A model generated the notes under the pieces. It had not been told where the DNA came from and did no database searches. It saw nothing but the letters and a program-made list of their open reading frames with translations. Of a stretch of DNA of 61,725 nt, positions 31,769 to 40,348 are shown piece after piece. The stretch's first letter is position 1; each line of letters begins with the position of its first letter. Location of the stretch: assembly GCA_035629775.1 (NCBI GenBank), contig DASPHG010000029.1, positions 1-61,725 on the forward strand, read 5' to 3'. The stretch is from DASPHG01 sp035629775 (GTDB lineage: Bacteria > Actinomycetota > Thermoleophilia > Solirubrobacterales > Thermoleophilaceae). The position numbers were made by a program, and so were the translations under genes.

Positions 31769-32430
31769 TCGCCCTCGTCCTCCTCGTCCTCATAGACGGA
31801 GACGGGCGCCGCCGTATGGCGAGCCCACGAGCGCACCGAGTCCGCGACGAGCACGAGCCCCAGAACGGCGGCGATCGCGAAGAATGCCTCGGGGACTGCG
31901 CCGAGCGCCAGGAGCGCGACGGCCAGCGGCATCCGCGCGTCCCAGCCGCCCGTTGCGACGTCGAGCCACGCGGCGGGCGGCGTGCCCTGGATGCGCGAGC
32001 GGTAGACGAGGTCGTAGTGGCGGAAGGCCAGGGCCGCGATCAGCGCGAACGCGGCGGCGGAGCCCGACTCGCCGACGATCGCGCCGATCCAGATGAGCGC
32101 GCCGTACTCGCCGATCCGCAGGACCCCGGGCAGCGCCCAGGCGAACTCGTCCGTGTGCGGCCGGCCGGCGGAGAGCCCTGCCCACAGCACGAACCACGCG
32201 ACCGCGGCCGCGACGACGCCGTCCGACGCGCCGTCGCCCTCCACCGCGATCGCGGCGAACAGCCCCGCCGCGCCGATCACGGCCAGGACGAGCGGGCGAA
32301 CGGGGATGCGGCGTCCGAGCGCGACTCCGACGAGCCGGACGAGCGGGCCGTCCTCGCGGTACAGCTCGAGCTGGGTCCCCGGGCGCGGGGCGACGCGCTC
32401 GGCGAGGGTGATGGCCGGCGCGATGCTCAT
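31765..32430 (-). CDS. Membrane protein of unknown function (DUF5941-like)
   Basis: This 221-residue protein has five or so hydrophobic helices. Conserved-looking stretches are EDGPLVRLVGVALGRRIPVR, GVLRIGEYGALIWIGAI and FRHYDLVYRSRIQGTPPAAW. It lacks the CDP-alcohol phosphotransferase motif. From memory it resembles the actinobacterial DUF5941 domain that is found next to, or fused to, CDP-alcohol enzymes. ATG 32430 overlaps the upstream stop as ATGA, and its own stop overlaps the next start as TTGA, so it is tightly coupled on both sides. It may bind or channel a membrane substrate. Confidence 0.75.
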   Translation of the reverse strand: MSIAPAITLAERVAPRPGTQLELYREDGPLVRLVGVALGRRIPVRPLVLAVIGAAGLFAAIAVEGDGASDGVVAAAVAWFVLWAGLSAGRPHTDEFAWALPGVLRIGEYGALIWIGAIVGESGSAAAFALIAALAFRHYDLVYRSRIQGTPPAAWLDVATGGWDARMPLAVALLALGAVPEAFFAIAAVLGLVLVADSVRSWARHTAAPVSVYEDEEDEGD

Positions 32431-34334
32431 CCCGGCAGCGACCTCCACTTCGCGAGCGTACGCAGCGTGCGCCCGGTCGTCGTGTAGAGCAGCGCGAAGC
32501 TGCCCCAGGCGAGCAGCGTGATGAACGTGACGCGCGGCGAGAAGAGGGCGGCGGTGATGCAGATGACCGCGAAGCGCTCGCCGATCGGGAACGCGGCCAT
32601 CTTCTTGAGCCAGATGAGCCCCGGGACCCGGTCGAGAACGCGCCAGAAGCCGAGGATCCGCTTCGACAGGGACTTCGGCCGCGGGGGCTTCGGCTCGCGC
32701 GACGCGTTGTCCTCCTCGTCCTCGGCTGCCTCGCGCACCTCGGCCGCCGTCGCCTCCCTGTGCTCGAGCGCGCCGAGCTTGGGCTCGAGCGTGCCACGTG
32801 ACTTCATCCGCAGGCGGCCGAGCGCCTCGTCCGGCGCCTGCGCGATCGACGGCTGCGGGGTCTCGGCGATCGCCTGGCGGTCGGTCGCGCCGAACGAGAA
32901 GTCGAAGAAGTGACGGAACGTCTGGAGCGTGAGCATCGCCGCGGCCATGATCCACACCTCGGAGCTGCTTGCGCCGATCGCGAGGCCGGCGAAGGCCGCG
33001 TACTCCTTCGTGCGGTCGAAGACGGAGTCGAGATAGGCGCCGAACTTCGAGTACCGGCGCGTGTAGCGCGCGACCTGCCCGTCAACGCAGTCGAAGACGA
33101 ACGAGAAATACACGAGCACGGCGCCGACGACGTAGCCGGTGCGCTCGCCGGTCGCGAAGGCGGTGGCGGCCGCCAGCCCGAGACAGAGCGCGAAGATCGT
33201 GACGTGGTTGGGCGAGACGCCGCGGCGTCCCAACCAACGCGAGACGTAGCGCGACCACGTGCTGACGAAGAAGGTCGTGAAGAACCCGTCCGCGCCCTTG
33301 ACCGCCGACTTGAGCTTGACGCGCTCCTCGTCGTGCTTGTGGATCGTGACCGCCGCCTGCTCGGTGGCGGCGCGAGTGAGCGCGCGCGTCCAGAAGAAGC
33401 CGCGCACGAACGTGTTCCCCAGGTGCACCTTGCTCCGGACGAGCCCGACGAGCAGGAGGGACACGATGTCCTGTTCGAGCGCCGTGACCCGGAGGCGAAG
33501 GTCCGACTCCTCGGGGCCCGGCAGCTCGCGCGCGAGCTCGCGGCGGCGGCGCGCATACTCGTTCGGCTCGAGGGCCGGGAGCTCGCCCCGCTCGCGGCCG
33601 TCCGCCTGGAGCGCGTCGCGTGCGGAGCGTCGCTCGGCCTTCAGGGCGGTCCGGCCGAGCGACATGCGCCAGCCCTCGACCCTGTTGTCGAGTTCCCGGC
33701 GCCACTCGGGCGGCGGTCCGCCCTCCATCAGTCGGCTGAGCTCCTCGGCGGCCTCGGCGAGCTCGCCGATGTCGCGGGCCGCGACCTTGAGCACGCCGAG
33801 GAACGTCATGCGCGGCTGGCTGACGGAGTGGTAGGCGGACGAGGCGCTCACGAGCCGCCCGCGCGCAAGCCTGCCGCGCAGGGCGTACATGCCACCGCCG
33901 CCCCCTTGCCCCGCGCCGAGGACGCCGGAGGCGATGCCGGGATTGGCCAGGAGACCCTCGAGCGCGCCCCGCTGCACGATCACGTCGGCATGCAGGACGA
34001 CGAACCCGCCGCTCGCGCCGGCCGCGAGCTCGGCCACCTCGGCCAGGTCCCGGCTCGGATCCGCGCAGACGCGCAGCGCCGCTCCGGCCGCTTCGGCCGA
34101 GGCGCGGAGCGCATCCTCGTACTGCGGCCGGGTGATCACGTGGACGTCCCGCAGCCCGAGCTCCGCCATCAGCCCGAGCGCGCGGTCGAGGAGGTTGCCG
34201 CCCTCCCAGGGGAGCGCCGCGGCGGGCCCGCCCTCGTCGCCAGGCGCCGTCGCCACCAGCACCGCGGTGGTGATGTTGCCCGACAGCTGGATGGGCGGCT
34301 TACGCTGCGGCGGTCGCTGGAGCTCTGTTGCCAT
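32427..34334 (-). CDS. Fusion of degenerate nucleotidyltransferase-like domain and CDP-alcohol phosphotransferase
   Basis: This is a 635-residue protein. Residues about 18-185 look like a nucleotidyltransferase fold (LDRALGLMAELGLRDVHVIT, VLHADVIVQRGALEGLL). Where the G-x-G-x-R loop should be, it reads VLVATAPGDEGGPAAALPWE, so catalysis is doubtful. A charged helical middle follows. From about 365 the CDP-alcohol phosphotransferase domain carries the full motif, DCVDGQVAR, eight residues, GAYLDSVFD, with all four Asp. A long acidic/basic cytoplasmic insert (about 500-575) precedes the last helices. It overlaps its upstream neighbour by 35 bp and its downstream neighbour by 4 bp. Confidence 0.85.
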   Translation of the reverse strand: MATELQRPPQRKPPIQLSGNITTAVLVATAPGDEGGPAAALPWEGGNLLDRALGLMAELGLRDVHVITRPQYEDALRASAEAAGAALRVCADPSRDLAEVAELAAGASGGFVVLHADVIVQRGALEGLLANPGIASGVLGAGQGGGGGMYALRGRLARGRLVSASSAYHSVSQPRMTFLGVLKVAARDIGELAEAAEELSRLMEGGPPPEWRRELDNRVEGWRMSLGRTALKAERRSARDALQADGRERGELPALEPNEYARRRRELARELPGPEESDLRLRVTALEQDIVSLLLVGLVRSKVHLGNTFVRGFFWTRALTRAATEQAAVTIHKHDEERVKLKSAVKGADGFFTTFFVSTWSRYVSRWLGRRGVSPNHVTIFALCLGLAAATAFATGERTGYVVGAVLVYFSFVFDCVDGQVARYTRRYSKFGAYLDSVFDRTKEYAAFAGLAIGASSSEVWIMAAAMLTLQTFRHFFDFSFGATDRQAIAETPQPSIAQAPDEALGRLRMKSRGTLEPKLGALEHREATAAEVREAAEDEEDNASREPKPPRPKSLSKRILGFWRVLDRVPGLIWLKKMAAFPIGERFAVICITAALFSPRVTFITLLAWGSFALLYTTTGRTLRTLAKWRSLPG

Positions 34335-36606
34335 CGTCCTTGATCAGCTCGGAGAGCAGTGACTCCCACTGCTCACCGACCTGGTCGATCTCGAATTCCC
34401 GCACCTTCTCGGTCGCCGCGGCACCGTACCGGCGCCGCCGCTCGTCGTCCTCGATCAGCTCGAGCATCGCGCGCGCGAGGCCCTCCACATCCTGCGGCGG
34501 GACGAGGATGCCGTCCCTGCCGGGGTCGATGATCTCACCCGGACCGCGCGGGCAGTCGAAGCTGACCACGGGCAGCCCCTTGCTCATTGCCTCGACGATG
34601 ACCATTCCGAATCCCTCGTAGCGCGAGCTCAGCACGAACAGGCCGGCTCTCGACATGACCTCGCCGAGACGGCGAGTTACCCCCATCAGGAAGACGTTGT
34701 TGTACAGGTCCGCGCGCAGGATGCGTCGCGCCAGCCGTTTGCGCCGCGCGCCGTCGCCGTAGATCCGGAGTTGCCAGTCGGGGTGCTTCTCGGCGACCGG
34801 CACGAAGGCGTCGATCAGAAGGTCATACCCCTTCTGCCAGGTCAGGCGGCCGGCTGCGAGCACGATCTTGTCGCGCTCCGCGCGCGGTTCGCCGGAGAGA
34901 CGGGGCACGGCGTTCGTGATCCGTTCGATCCGCGTCTCGGCGCCGGCCAGGACCTCGCGGTAGTCGTGCTGGTCGTCGTGCGTCAGCACGACGAGCGCGT
35001 CGAGATCCCGGTAGTGGCGCCGCACCTGGCGGGCGAGGCCCGGTCGGTGGGCGCGAAAGTTCAGGTGCTCCTGCCCGATCACCCGGACGCTCGGCGGGGC
35101 GAACTGAGCGGCGATGACGTTCAACGCCGGCCGGGTCGTGATGAGGACGCCGCTGTCGAGGGAGCGGAGCTTGCGGACGAGCTGCACGTCGCTCCAGGCG
35201 GTCGTCAGGTTGAACGCCCAGTCCTCGGGATGCACGAGCATGCTCGGCAATGCCCGGGCGCCGCGCTCGAAGAACCCGCGCGCACGACCGCGCCGGCGCC
35301 GGTCGTCCACGACGGTCAGGTCGATCCCCCGCGGAACCCGGAAGAGCGGCCGGTCGCGCTTCCGGACCACGCTGATCAGCTCGACGTCGTGGCGCTGGGC
35401 GAGGTGCTCGGCCAGATTCAACGTGGTGCGGACGGTGCCGCCCATGGCGTAGGCGTTGAGGAGGAGGATGTACACCTTCCCCTCCTGCGGCACGGGTGAG
35501 GCCGACGAGCGCCGGCTGCCCCGCAACAGGCGCATGACCGGGCGGACGACCGCCTGGAGCCATCTGACGAGTGTGAACAGCGCCCCACGCCGCCGGCCGA
35601 GCTGGGGCGTCTCGCCCACTCGCCGCGGGGGCGGATCGGGCCCTCCGCGCGGCTGTGCGACGCGGCGCTCGGCCTCGTCGAGCGGGATCGGCCGCGACCT
35701 GACCGACAGGCGGTTGCGGGCGGTGTAGTAGGGACGAAGCCGGCGTGCCGCGCCGTCCGCCACCGCGGCGCGCGGCGGGAACTCGACCACGCGGCCCTTC
35801 TCGTGGATTCCGTCCGAGTGCGCGGCGAGTCGAAGGCGCTCTCCGGCGGTGGCGACGCGCAGGTCCCACACCTCCCCGTCACCCGCGCGGGCGAGGTCGG
35901 CGAGCGCGAGCTCCGCGCTGAACCGCCTTCCTGCCCGTTCGACCCCGGTCGTGCGCTCCGCCTTGTCGCGCCGGCTGGTGGCGACGAGGCTGGTTTCGCC
36001 CGCCTCCGGCGGGAGCTCGCCGTGGATCACGATCGCGCGATCGCCGACCTCCACCCGCGTCACCTCGGCGTGCGGATCCAGGCGGCGGCATCGGATCAGC
36101 GGCTGCTTGGTCCGCTTCGGCAGCCGGGCCTGCAGCCGGTAGTAGCCGTCCTCCCCGCGCACGACGCGCTCCGTGGCGTCCAAATGCTTGCGCCGCATCC
36201 TGAGCGGGGACGGGTCGCCACCGCCGACGCTCAGGCTCATCGCCCAGGCGTCGTCACCGGCCGGCGGGGCGAGGTCGCGCAGGTCGACGAAGGCATGCCC
36301 GAGGCGCCCCGCGCGCTCGTCGGGCTGGAAGCGTATGCGGCGCTCCACTCCCGCGGCCTCGGCGCGCAGCACCAGCTCGGCGCCCGTCGCAAGCGCCTCG
36401 GTGCCAAGACGGGCACGAACGTGGAGGAGGCCGGCGGGGAGCAGCTCGAGGCGGTTGACGGCGGCGCGCTCGCCGCGCTGATGCGGGAGTCGCTCGGTCC
36501 GCTGCACGCGCGCGGACGCTACCAGCGCGGCGCGAATCGCCCGCGGCGTCAGAGGAACGACGCGGATAGCCCTCAAGTTCACCTTTTCAGGTGCCGATAG
36601 GGCCAC
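34300..36606 (-). CDS. GT4-family glycosyltransferase with N-terminal accessory region
   Basis: This is a 768-residue protein. The C-terminal 390 residues form a GT-B enzyme: LLLNAYAMGGTVRTTLNLAE, GRLTWQKGYDLLIDAF, LRIYGDGARRKRL, and the E-x7-E donor motif SRYEGFGMVIVEAMSKG, then SFDCPRGPGEIIDPGRDGIL. This pattern is common in glycerol-phosphate or teichoic polymer glycosyltransferases. The N-terminal 350 residues are beta-rich (repeated short strands, many Arg) and could be a polymer-binding region. It is the first gene of the operon. Its start is 60 bp from the divergent nuclease gene at 36667. Confidence 0.88.
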   Translation of the reverse strand: MALSAPEKVNLRAIRVVPLTPRAIRAALVASARVQRTERLPHQRGERAAVNRLELLPAGLLHVRARLGTEALATGAELVLRAEAAGVERRIRFQPDERAGRLGHAFVDLRDLAPPAGDDAWAMSLSVGGGDPSPLRMRRKHLDATERVVRGEDGYYRLQARLPKRTKQPLIRCRRLDPHAEVTRVEVGDRAIVIHGELPPEAGETSLVATSRRDKAERTTGVERAGRRFSAELALADLARAGDGEVWDLRVATAGERLRLAAHSDGIHEKGRVVEFPPRAAVADGAARRLRPYYTARNRLSVRSRPIPLDEAERRVAQPRGGPDPPPRRVGETPQLGRRRGALFTLVRWLQAVVRPVMRLLRGSRRSSASPVPQEGKVYILLLNAYAMGGTVRTTLNLAEHLAQRHDVELISVVRKRDRPLFRVPRGIDLTVVDDRRRRGRARGFFERGARALPSMLVHPEDWAFNLTTAWSDVQLVRKLRSLDSGVLITTRPALNVIAAQFAPPSVRVIGQEHLNFRAHRPGLARQVRRHYRDLDALVVLTHDDQHDYREVLAGAETRIERITNAVPRLSGEPRAERDKIVLAAGRLTWQKGYDLLIDAFVPVAEKHPDWQLRIYGDGARRKRLARRILRADLYNNVFLMGVTRRLGEVMSRAGLFVLSSRYEGFGMVIVEAMSKGLPVVSFDCPRGPGEIIDPGRDGILVPPQDVEGLARAMLELIEDDERRRRYGAAATEKVREFEIDQVGEQWESLLSELIKDDGNRAPATAAA

Positions 36607-36666
36607 AGGGTGCGTGCTGTCTACGCGCTCAAGTCAAAGACAAGTTTCGAAAGGCAGGGTTCATAG

Positions 36667-38100
36667 ATGCGGGTTTCCGTTCTCGGCCTGATGGCCGCCG
36701 TCCTGATCGCGCTCGTCGCCGCTCCGTCGGCCGGCGCCGCGGCCAAGGTCCCCTGTGTGCCCGGTGAGTCGGGTGCCAAGTGCAAGGTCTGGGAGGCCAA
36801 GGTCAAGTACGTCGCCGACGGCGACACGCTCCGCCCCTACGTCAAGAAGAGCAACGGCAAGTGGGGCGACAAGCTCAACGTCCGCGTGATCGGGATCCAG
36901 GCGCCTGAGCTGAAGAGCTACACGCACGCCTCCCGCAAGGGCAACTGCCTCGGCGTCGAGGCGGCCGAGAAGCTCGACAAGCTGATCAAGGGCGAGTTCC
37001 GCCTGGTCGCGCTATTCGCGAGCAGCGAGGGCAGCGGCAAGACCAAGCGTGCACGCCGCGCGCTGCAGGTCAAGCAGGGCGGCAAGTGGATCGACCCCGC
37101 CATCGAGCTGCTGGAGGCCGGCCTCGTGCTGCCTTTCCCCAACGGCAAGGAGTGGCCGTGGAACGGCGCCTACGTGCGCGCCGCCGAGGAGGCCAAGCTG
37201 GCCGGCCGCGGCCTGTGGAACCCCGAGGCGTGCGGCGACAAGGGCCCGTCACCTCAGGCGACCGAGGACAACCTGATCATGAAGGTCAAGTGGGATGCCG
37301 AGGGCTTCGACAAGCCCTGGGGCGAGTGGGTCCGGATCGTCAACACCGGCACCACCGCCGTCCCGCTGAAGGGCTGGACGCTGCGTGACTCGCACCTCCG
37401 CGACGACGGTGTCGCGACGAAGATGAAGTCGGGCTACAACTTCCCGGCCAACGCGGTCATCCCCGCCCGGGGCTCCATCCGCGTCGTCGTCGGCCAGAGT
37501 AGGGACGCCGGCAAGCTCGCCTCCGAGCCCAACACGCTGTACTGGGGCCTCAACGAGACGATCTTCGACAACGCGAGCAACGACAAGAAGCAGATCGGCG
37601 ACGGCGCCTACCTGTTCGACCCGGACATGGAGATGCGCGTCGGGCAGATGTTCCCGTGCCGCACGACCTGCGCCGAGAAGTACGACGGCGATCTCGACCT
37701 CGACGTCCAGAACTGGGGCACCGAGGACGAGTGGATCACCGTCAAGAACACCTCGTCGCAGACGGTCTTCCTCTACCAGTACGAGCTCGAGAATCAGCCC
37801 TTCTACTACGAGTTCGGAATCGGTGACTTCCTGCTCCCGGGCGAGGCCATCACGGTCTTCGCCAACAGGGTGCACACGGTCAACGTCCCCCTCGGTCGAG
37901 GCGGGATCAGGATCGACGTCAACCCGCTGCGGCGGCTCCCGGGCCTCCCGTTCGCGGACAGCAAGCTGTTCGGCGAGTGGGGCCATGAGGGTCTGCTGAA
38001 CGGCAACGACGACATCGTCGTGCTGCGCAACGAGATGGGCGATCCGGTCCGTGGCGCGTGCGCCGAGTGGGGCAACAAGTTCACCTGCCCGAAGGTTTGA
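36667..38100 (+). CDS. Secreted SNase-like nuclease with lamin-tail domains
   Basis: This 477-residue protein has a signal peptide (residues 1-25, cleavage near AGAAA). A staphylococcal-nuclease-like domain follows (VKYVADGDTLRPYV, VRVIGIQAPELKSY and a TKRARRAL stretch where the second catalytic Arg is expected). Then come two lamin-tail (LTD)-type beta domains. The first has GEWVRIVNTGTTAVPLKGWT and NFPANAVIPARGSIRVVVG; the second starts near DEWITVKNTSSQTVFLYQYE. SNase-LTD combinations are typical of extracellular nucleases. The key Asp/Arg/Glu of SNase seem present, but activity needs testing. It is followed by a strong hairpin. Confidence 0.87.
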   Translation: MRVSVLGLMAAVLIALVAAPSAGAAAKVPCVPGESGAKCKVWEAKVKYVADGDTLRPYVKKSNGKWGDKLNVRVIGIQAPELKSYTHASRKGNCLGVEAAEKLDKLIKGEFRLVALFASSEGSGKTKRARRALQVKQGGKWIDPAIELLEAGLVLPFPNGKEWPWNGAYVRAAEEAKLAGRGLWNPEACGDKGPSPQATEDNLIMKVKWDAEGFDKPWGEWVRIVNTGTTAVPLKGWTLRDSHLRDDGVATKMKSGYNFPANAVIPARGSIRVVVGQSRDAGKLASEPNTLYWGLNETIFDNASNDKKQIGDGAYLFDPDMEMRVGQMFPCRTTCAEKYDGDLDLDVQNWGTEDEWITVKNTSSQTVFLYQYELENQPFYYEFGIGDFLLPGEAITVFANRVHTVNVPLGRGGIRIDVNPLRRLPGLPFADSKLFGEWGHEGLLNGNDDIVVLRNEMGDPVRGACAEWGNKFTCPKV

Positions 38101-38126
38101 CGGCCTAGGACTCGCAAAGGATGAGA

Positions 38127-38154
38127 GCGGCGGCTCCGGAAACGGGGCCGCCGC
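38127..38154 (+). terminator. GC-rich hairpin after the secreted nuclease gene
   Basis: GCGGCGGCTCC, loop GGAAAC, GGGGCCGCCGC (one mismatch) followed by TTCTCGTTCCT. A strong stem with a weak T-rich tail, 27 bp after the stop, consistent with a terminator separating this gene from the sulfatase. Confidence 0.65.
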
Positions 38155-38187
38155 TTCTCGTTCCTGCTCGGCTGTCACACTGCGCGC

Positions 38188-39594
38188 GTGCTCGGCCGAT
38201 TCACGCGGCGCGGGTCCCGGGACCCCGATCATCCGAACGTCCTGCTGCTGATGACCGATCAGCATCGGTGGGACGCGCTCGGATGCACCGGCGACTGGGT
38301 GGACACGCCGAACATCGACCGCCTGGCGGCCGAGGGCGTGCGGTTCGCGAACGCGTACTCGAACTCGCCCGTCTGCGTGCCCGCCCGGGTCAGCCTCGCC
38401 ACAGGGCAGTACCCCCACAACACGGACGTCTGGCACAACCAGCGCCACACGCTGCCGCCCGAGTCGCCCACGTGGATGCGCGCGATCCGCGACGCCGGCT
38501 ATGCGACGAGCGTGTTCGGGAAGACGCACCTGCACCCGCACCTCGGCGACCTGCGTGAGCGCGAGCACCTGCTGCACGCGTACGGCCTCGACGTGGTGGA
38601 CGAGATCTCGGGCCCGCGCGCGGCCACGCGCTCGCGCACGCACATGACCCAGCTCTGGCGCGACGAGGGCGTGTACGGCGCGTACAAGAAGGACATCAAG
38701 GACCGCTACGACAACAAGCCGTGGGTCGTGCGGCCATCGCCTCTCCCCTTCGAGCTGTATTCGGACGTGTACGTGGGCCAGCGGGCCGTGAAGTGGCTGA
38801 ACGCGTACGGGGAGGACAGGCCCTGGTTCTGCTGGGTCAGCTTCGGCGGCCCGCACGAGCCCTGGGACACGCCCGAGCCCTTCGCGAGCCGCTACGACCC
38901 GGCGGACATGCCCCCGCCCGTCGAGCAGGTTCCGGACGACCACGAGCGGCCGCGCGGTCTGCTCGACGAGAAGCTCGAGCAGCGGCCCGAGCTCTCCCGC
39001 GATGAGATCGCGGCGCTGCGTGCCGACTACGCCGGCAACGTCGCGCTGATCGACGACCAGATCGGCCAGGTGCTGAAGGTCGTGAAGAAGCGGCACGACC
39101 TCGACAACACCGTGATCGCGTTCGTGTCCGACCACGGCGAGATGAACGGCGACCACGGGCTCCTCTACAAGCAGAACTTCCTGAACGGAGCCGTCCGCGT
39201 GCCGATGATCGTCCGGCTGGCGCCGGACGCCGCGGCCGCAACCGCCGGGAGAGTCTCGGACGCGCTCGTCGAGCTGATGGACCTCGGGCCGACGCTGGTC
39301 GACGCGGTCGGCGGCCAGCCGGTCGAGGGCAGCCGGGCGCGCTCGCTCATGCCGGTCATCGCCGATCCGGCGCGCGAGCACCGCGAGGTTGCGCTGTCCG
39401 AACTTCGGCGCGAGGCGATGGTCGCGAACCGCGACTGGAAGCTCGCGACGAACCCCGAGGGCGAGGTCTACCTCCTTTACGATCTGCGCGCCGACCCGCA
39501 GGAGACCCGGAACCTCGCGGGGCTACCCGAGTACGAGGACGTGCAGCGTGATCTCACCGCCCACCTCCAGACCGTCGTCGAAGCGACGCGCTGA
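38188..39594 (+). CDS. Sulfatase (formylglycine type)
   Basis: This 468-residue alkaline-phosphatase-superfamily sulfatase has LLLMTDQHRWDALGC (metal-binding Asp), the modification signature SPVCVPARVSLATG (C-x-P-x-R; the Cys becomes formylglycine), FGKTHLH, and SDHGEMNGDHGL with the second metal site. The C-terminus YDLRADPQETRNLAG is typical. There is no signal peptide, so it is cytoplasmic or exported otherwise. It starts at GTG 38188. It lies 3 bp before a sulfotransferase gene, an opposing activity, suggesting sulfate-ester turnover on a glycan or lipid. Confidence 0.94.
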   Translation: MLGRFTRRGSRDPDHPNVLLLMTDQHRWDALGCTGDWVDTPNIDRLAAEGVRFANAYSNSPVCVPARVSLATGQYPHNTDVWHNQRHTLPPESPTWMRAIRDAGYATSVFGKTHLHPHLGDLREREHLLHAYGLDVVDEISGPRAATRSRTHMTQLWRDEGVYGAYKKDIKDRYDNKPWVVRPSPLPFELYSDVYVGQRAVKWLNAYGEDRPWFCWVSFGGPHEPWDTPEPFASRYDPADMPPPVEQVPDDHERPRGLLDEKLEQRPELSRDEIAALRADYAGNVALIDDQIGQVLKVVKKRHDLDNTVIAFVSDHGEMNGDHGLLYKQNFLNGAVRVPMIVRLAPDAAAATAGRVSDALVELMDLGPTLVDAVGGQPVEGSRARSLMPVIADPAREHREVALSELRREAMVANRDWKLATNPEGEVYLLYDLRADPQETRNLAGLPEYEDVQRDLTAHLQTVVEATR

Positions 39595-39597
39595 CGC

Positions 39598-40314
39598 GTG
39601 ACGGTCCATTTCGTCCACGTCGGCAAGACCGGCGGCTCCGCAATTCGCGCGGCGCTCAAGAAGAACGGCTTCGCCTACATCAAGGATGAGAAGGCGGAGA
39701 AGGTCGCGCCGACCCCGTACGGGCGGATCCAGATCCACCGCCGGCACGGGATGCGCGTGCCGGACGTGCCCGACGGCGACCACGTCTTCTTCTGCCTGCG
39801 CGACCCGATCTCGCGGTTCTTCAGCGGGTTCTACAGCCGGCTGCGCAAGGGCCAGCCGCGCTACTACGTGGAGTGGCGCCCGGCCGAGCGCCAGACCTTC
39901 GAGACCTTCACGACGCCGTCCGCACTCGCGCACGGCCTGGTCTCGGACGACGAGACGACGCGCGAGCGGGCGGACGCCGCGATGGAGGCGATCCGTCACC
40001 TCCGACCGATGTGGCGCTGGGTCGGCACGCCCGACGAGGTCCGCGCCCGGGACGAGCAGATCCTCTACGTCGGGCGCCAGGAGACGCTGAACGCCGACTG
40101 GGAGCAGCTGAAGCGCATCCTCGAGCTGCCCGCCGGTCTCGAGCTGCCCACCGATCCCGCGCTCTCGCACAAGCGCGACCGCAGCGGCGACGAGCCCCTC
40201 GACGACGCCGCGAAGGAGATCCTGCGCGACTGGTACAGCCGCGACTACGAGCTCCTCGAGTTCTGCGACCAGCTTCGCGCCGAGCGTGGCTGGGGCGCCG
40301 CGCAGGCGGCTTAG
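39598..40314 (+). CDS. Sulfotransferase family 2-like protein
   Basis: This is a 238-residue PAPS-dependent sulfotransferase candidate. The 5'-phosphosulfate loop is FVHVGKTGGSAIRAAL, and the 3'-phosphate loop is FFCLRDPISRFFSGFYSR, both in the form seen in carbohydrate sulfotransferases (Sulfotransfer_2). The C-terminus (REILRDWYSRDYELL-like helix) also fits: YxxDYELLEF is a common ending in this family. GTG 39598 follows the sulfatase stop by 3 bp. The acceptor is unknown, probably a surface glycan. Confidence 0.88.
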   Translation: MTVHFVHVGKTGGSAIRAALKKNGFAYIKDEKAEKVAPTPYGRIQIHRRHGMRVPDVPDGDHVFFCLRDPISRFFSGFYSRLRKGQPRYYVEWRPAERQTFETFTTPSALAHGLVSDDETTRERADAAMEAIRHLRPMWRWVGTPDEVRARDEQILYVGRQETLNADWEQLKRILELPAGLELPTDPALSHKRDRSGDEPLDDAAKEILRDWYSRDYELLEFCDQLRAERGWGAAQAA

Positions 40315-40348
40315 ACCGCCAAAGTTGCCCGGTTAGACTGCGCCGCCG

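Noticed and set aside
35456..36600. Plus-strand frames opposite the GT4 N-terminal region (e.g. 35803-36600)
   Set aside because: No motifs; the minus-strand gene has continuous coding potential into a clear GT4 domain and fits the operon.
38101..38187. Possible small gene between the secreted nuclease and the sulfatase
   Set aside because: Only 87 bp, mostly occupied by the terminator hairpin.
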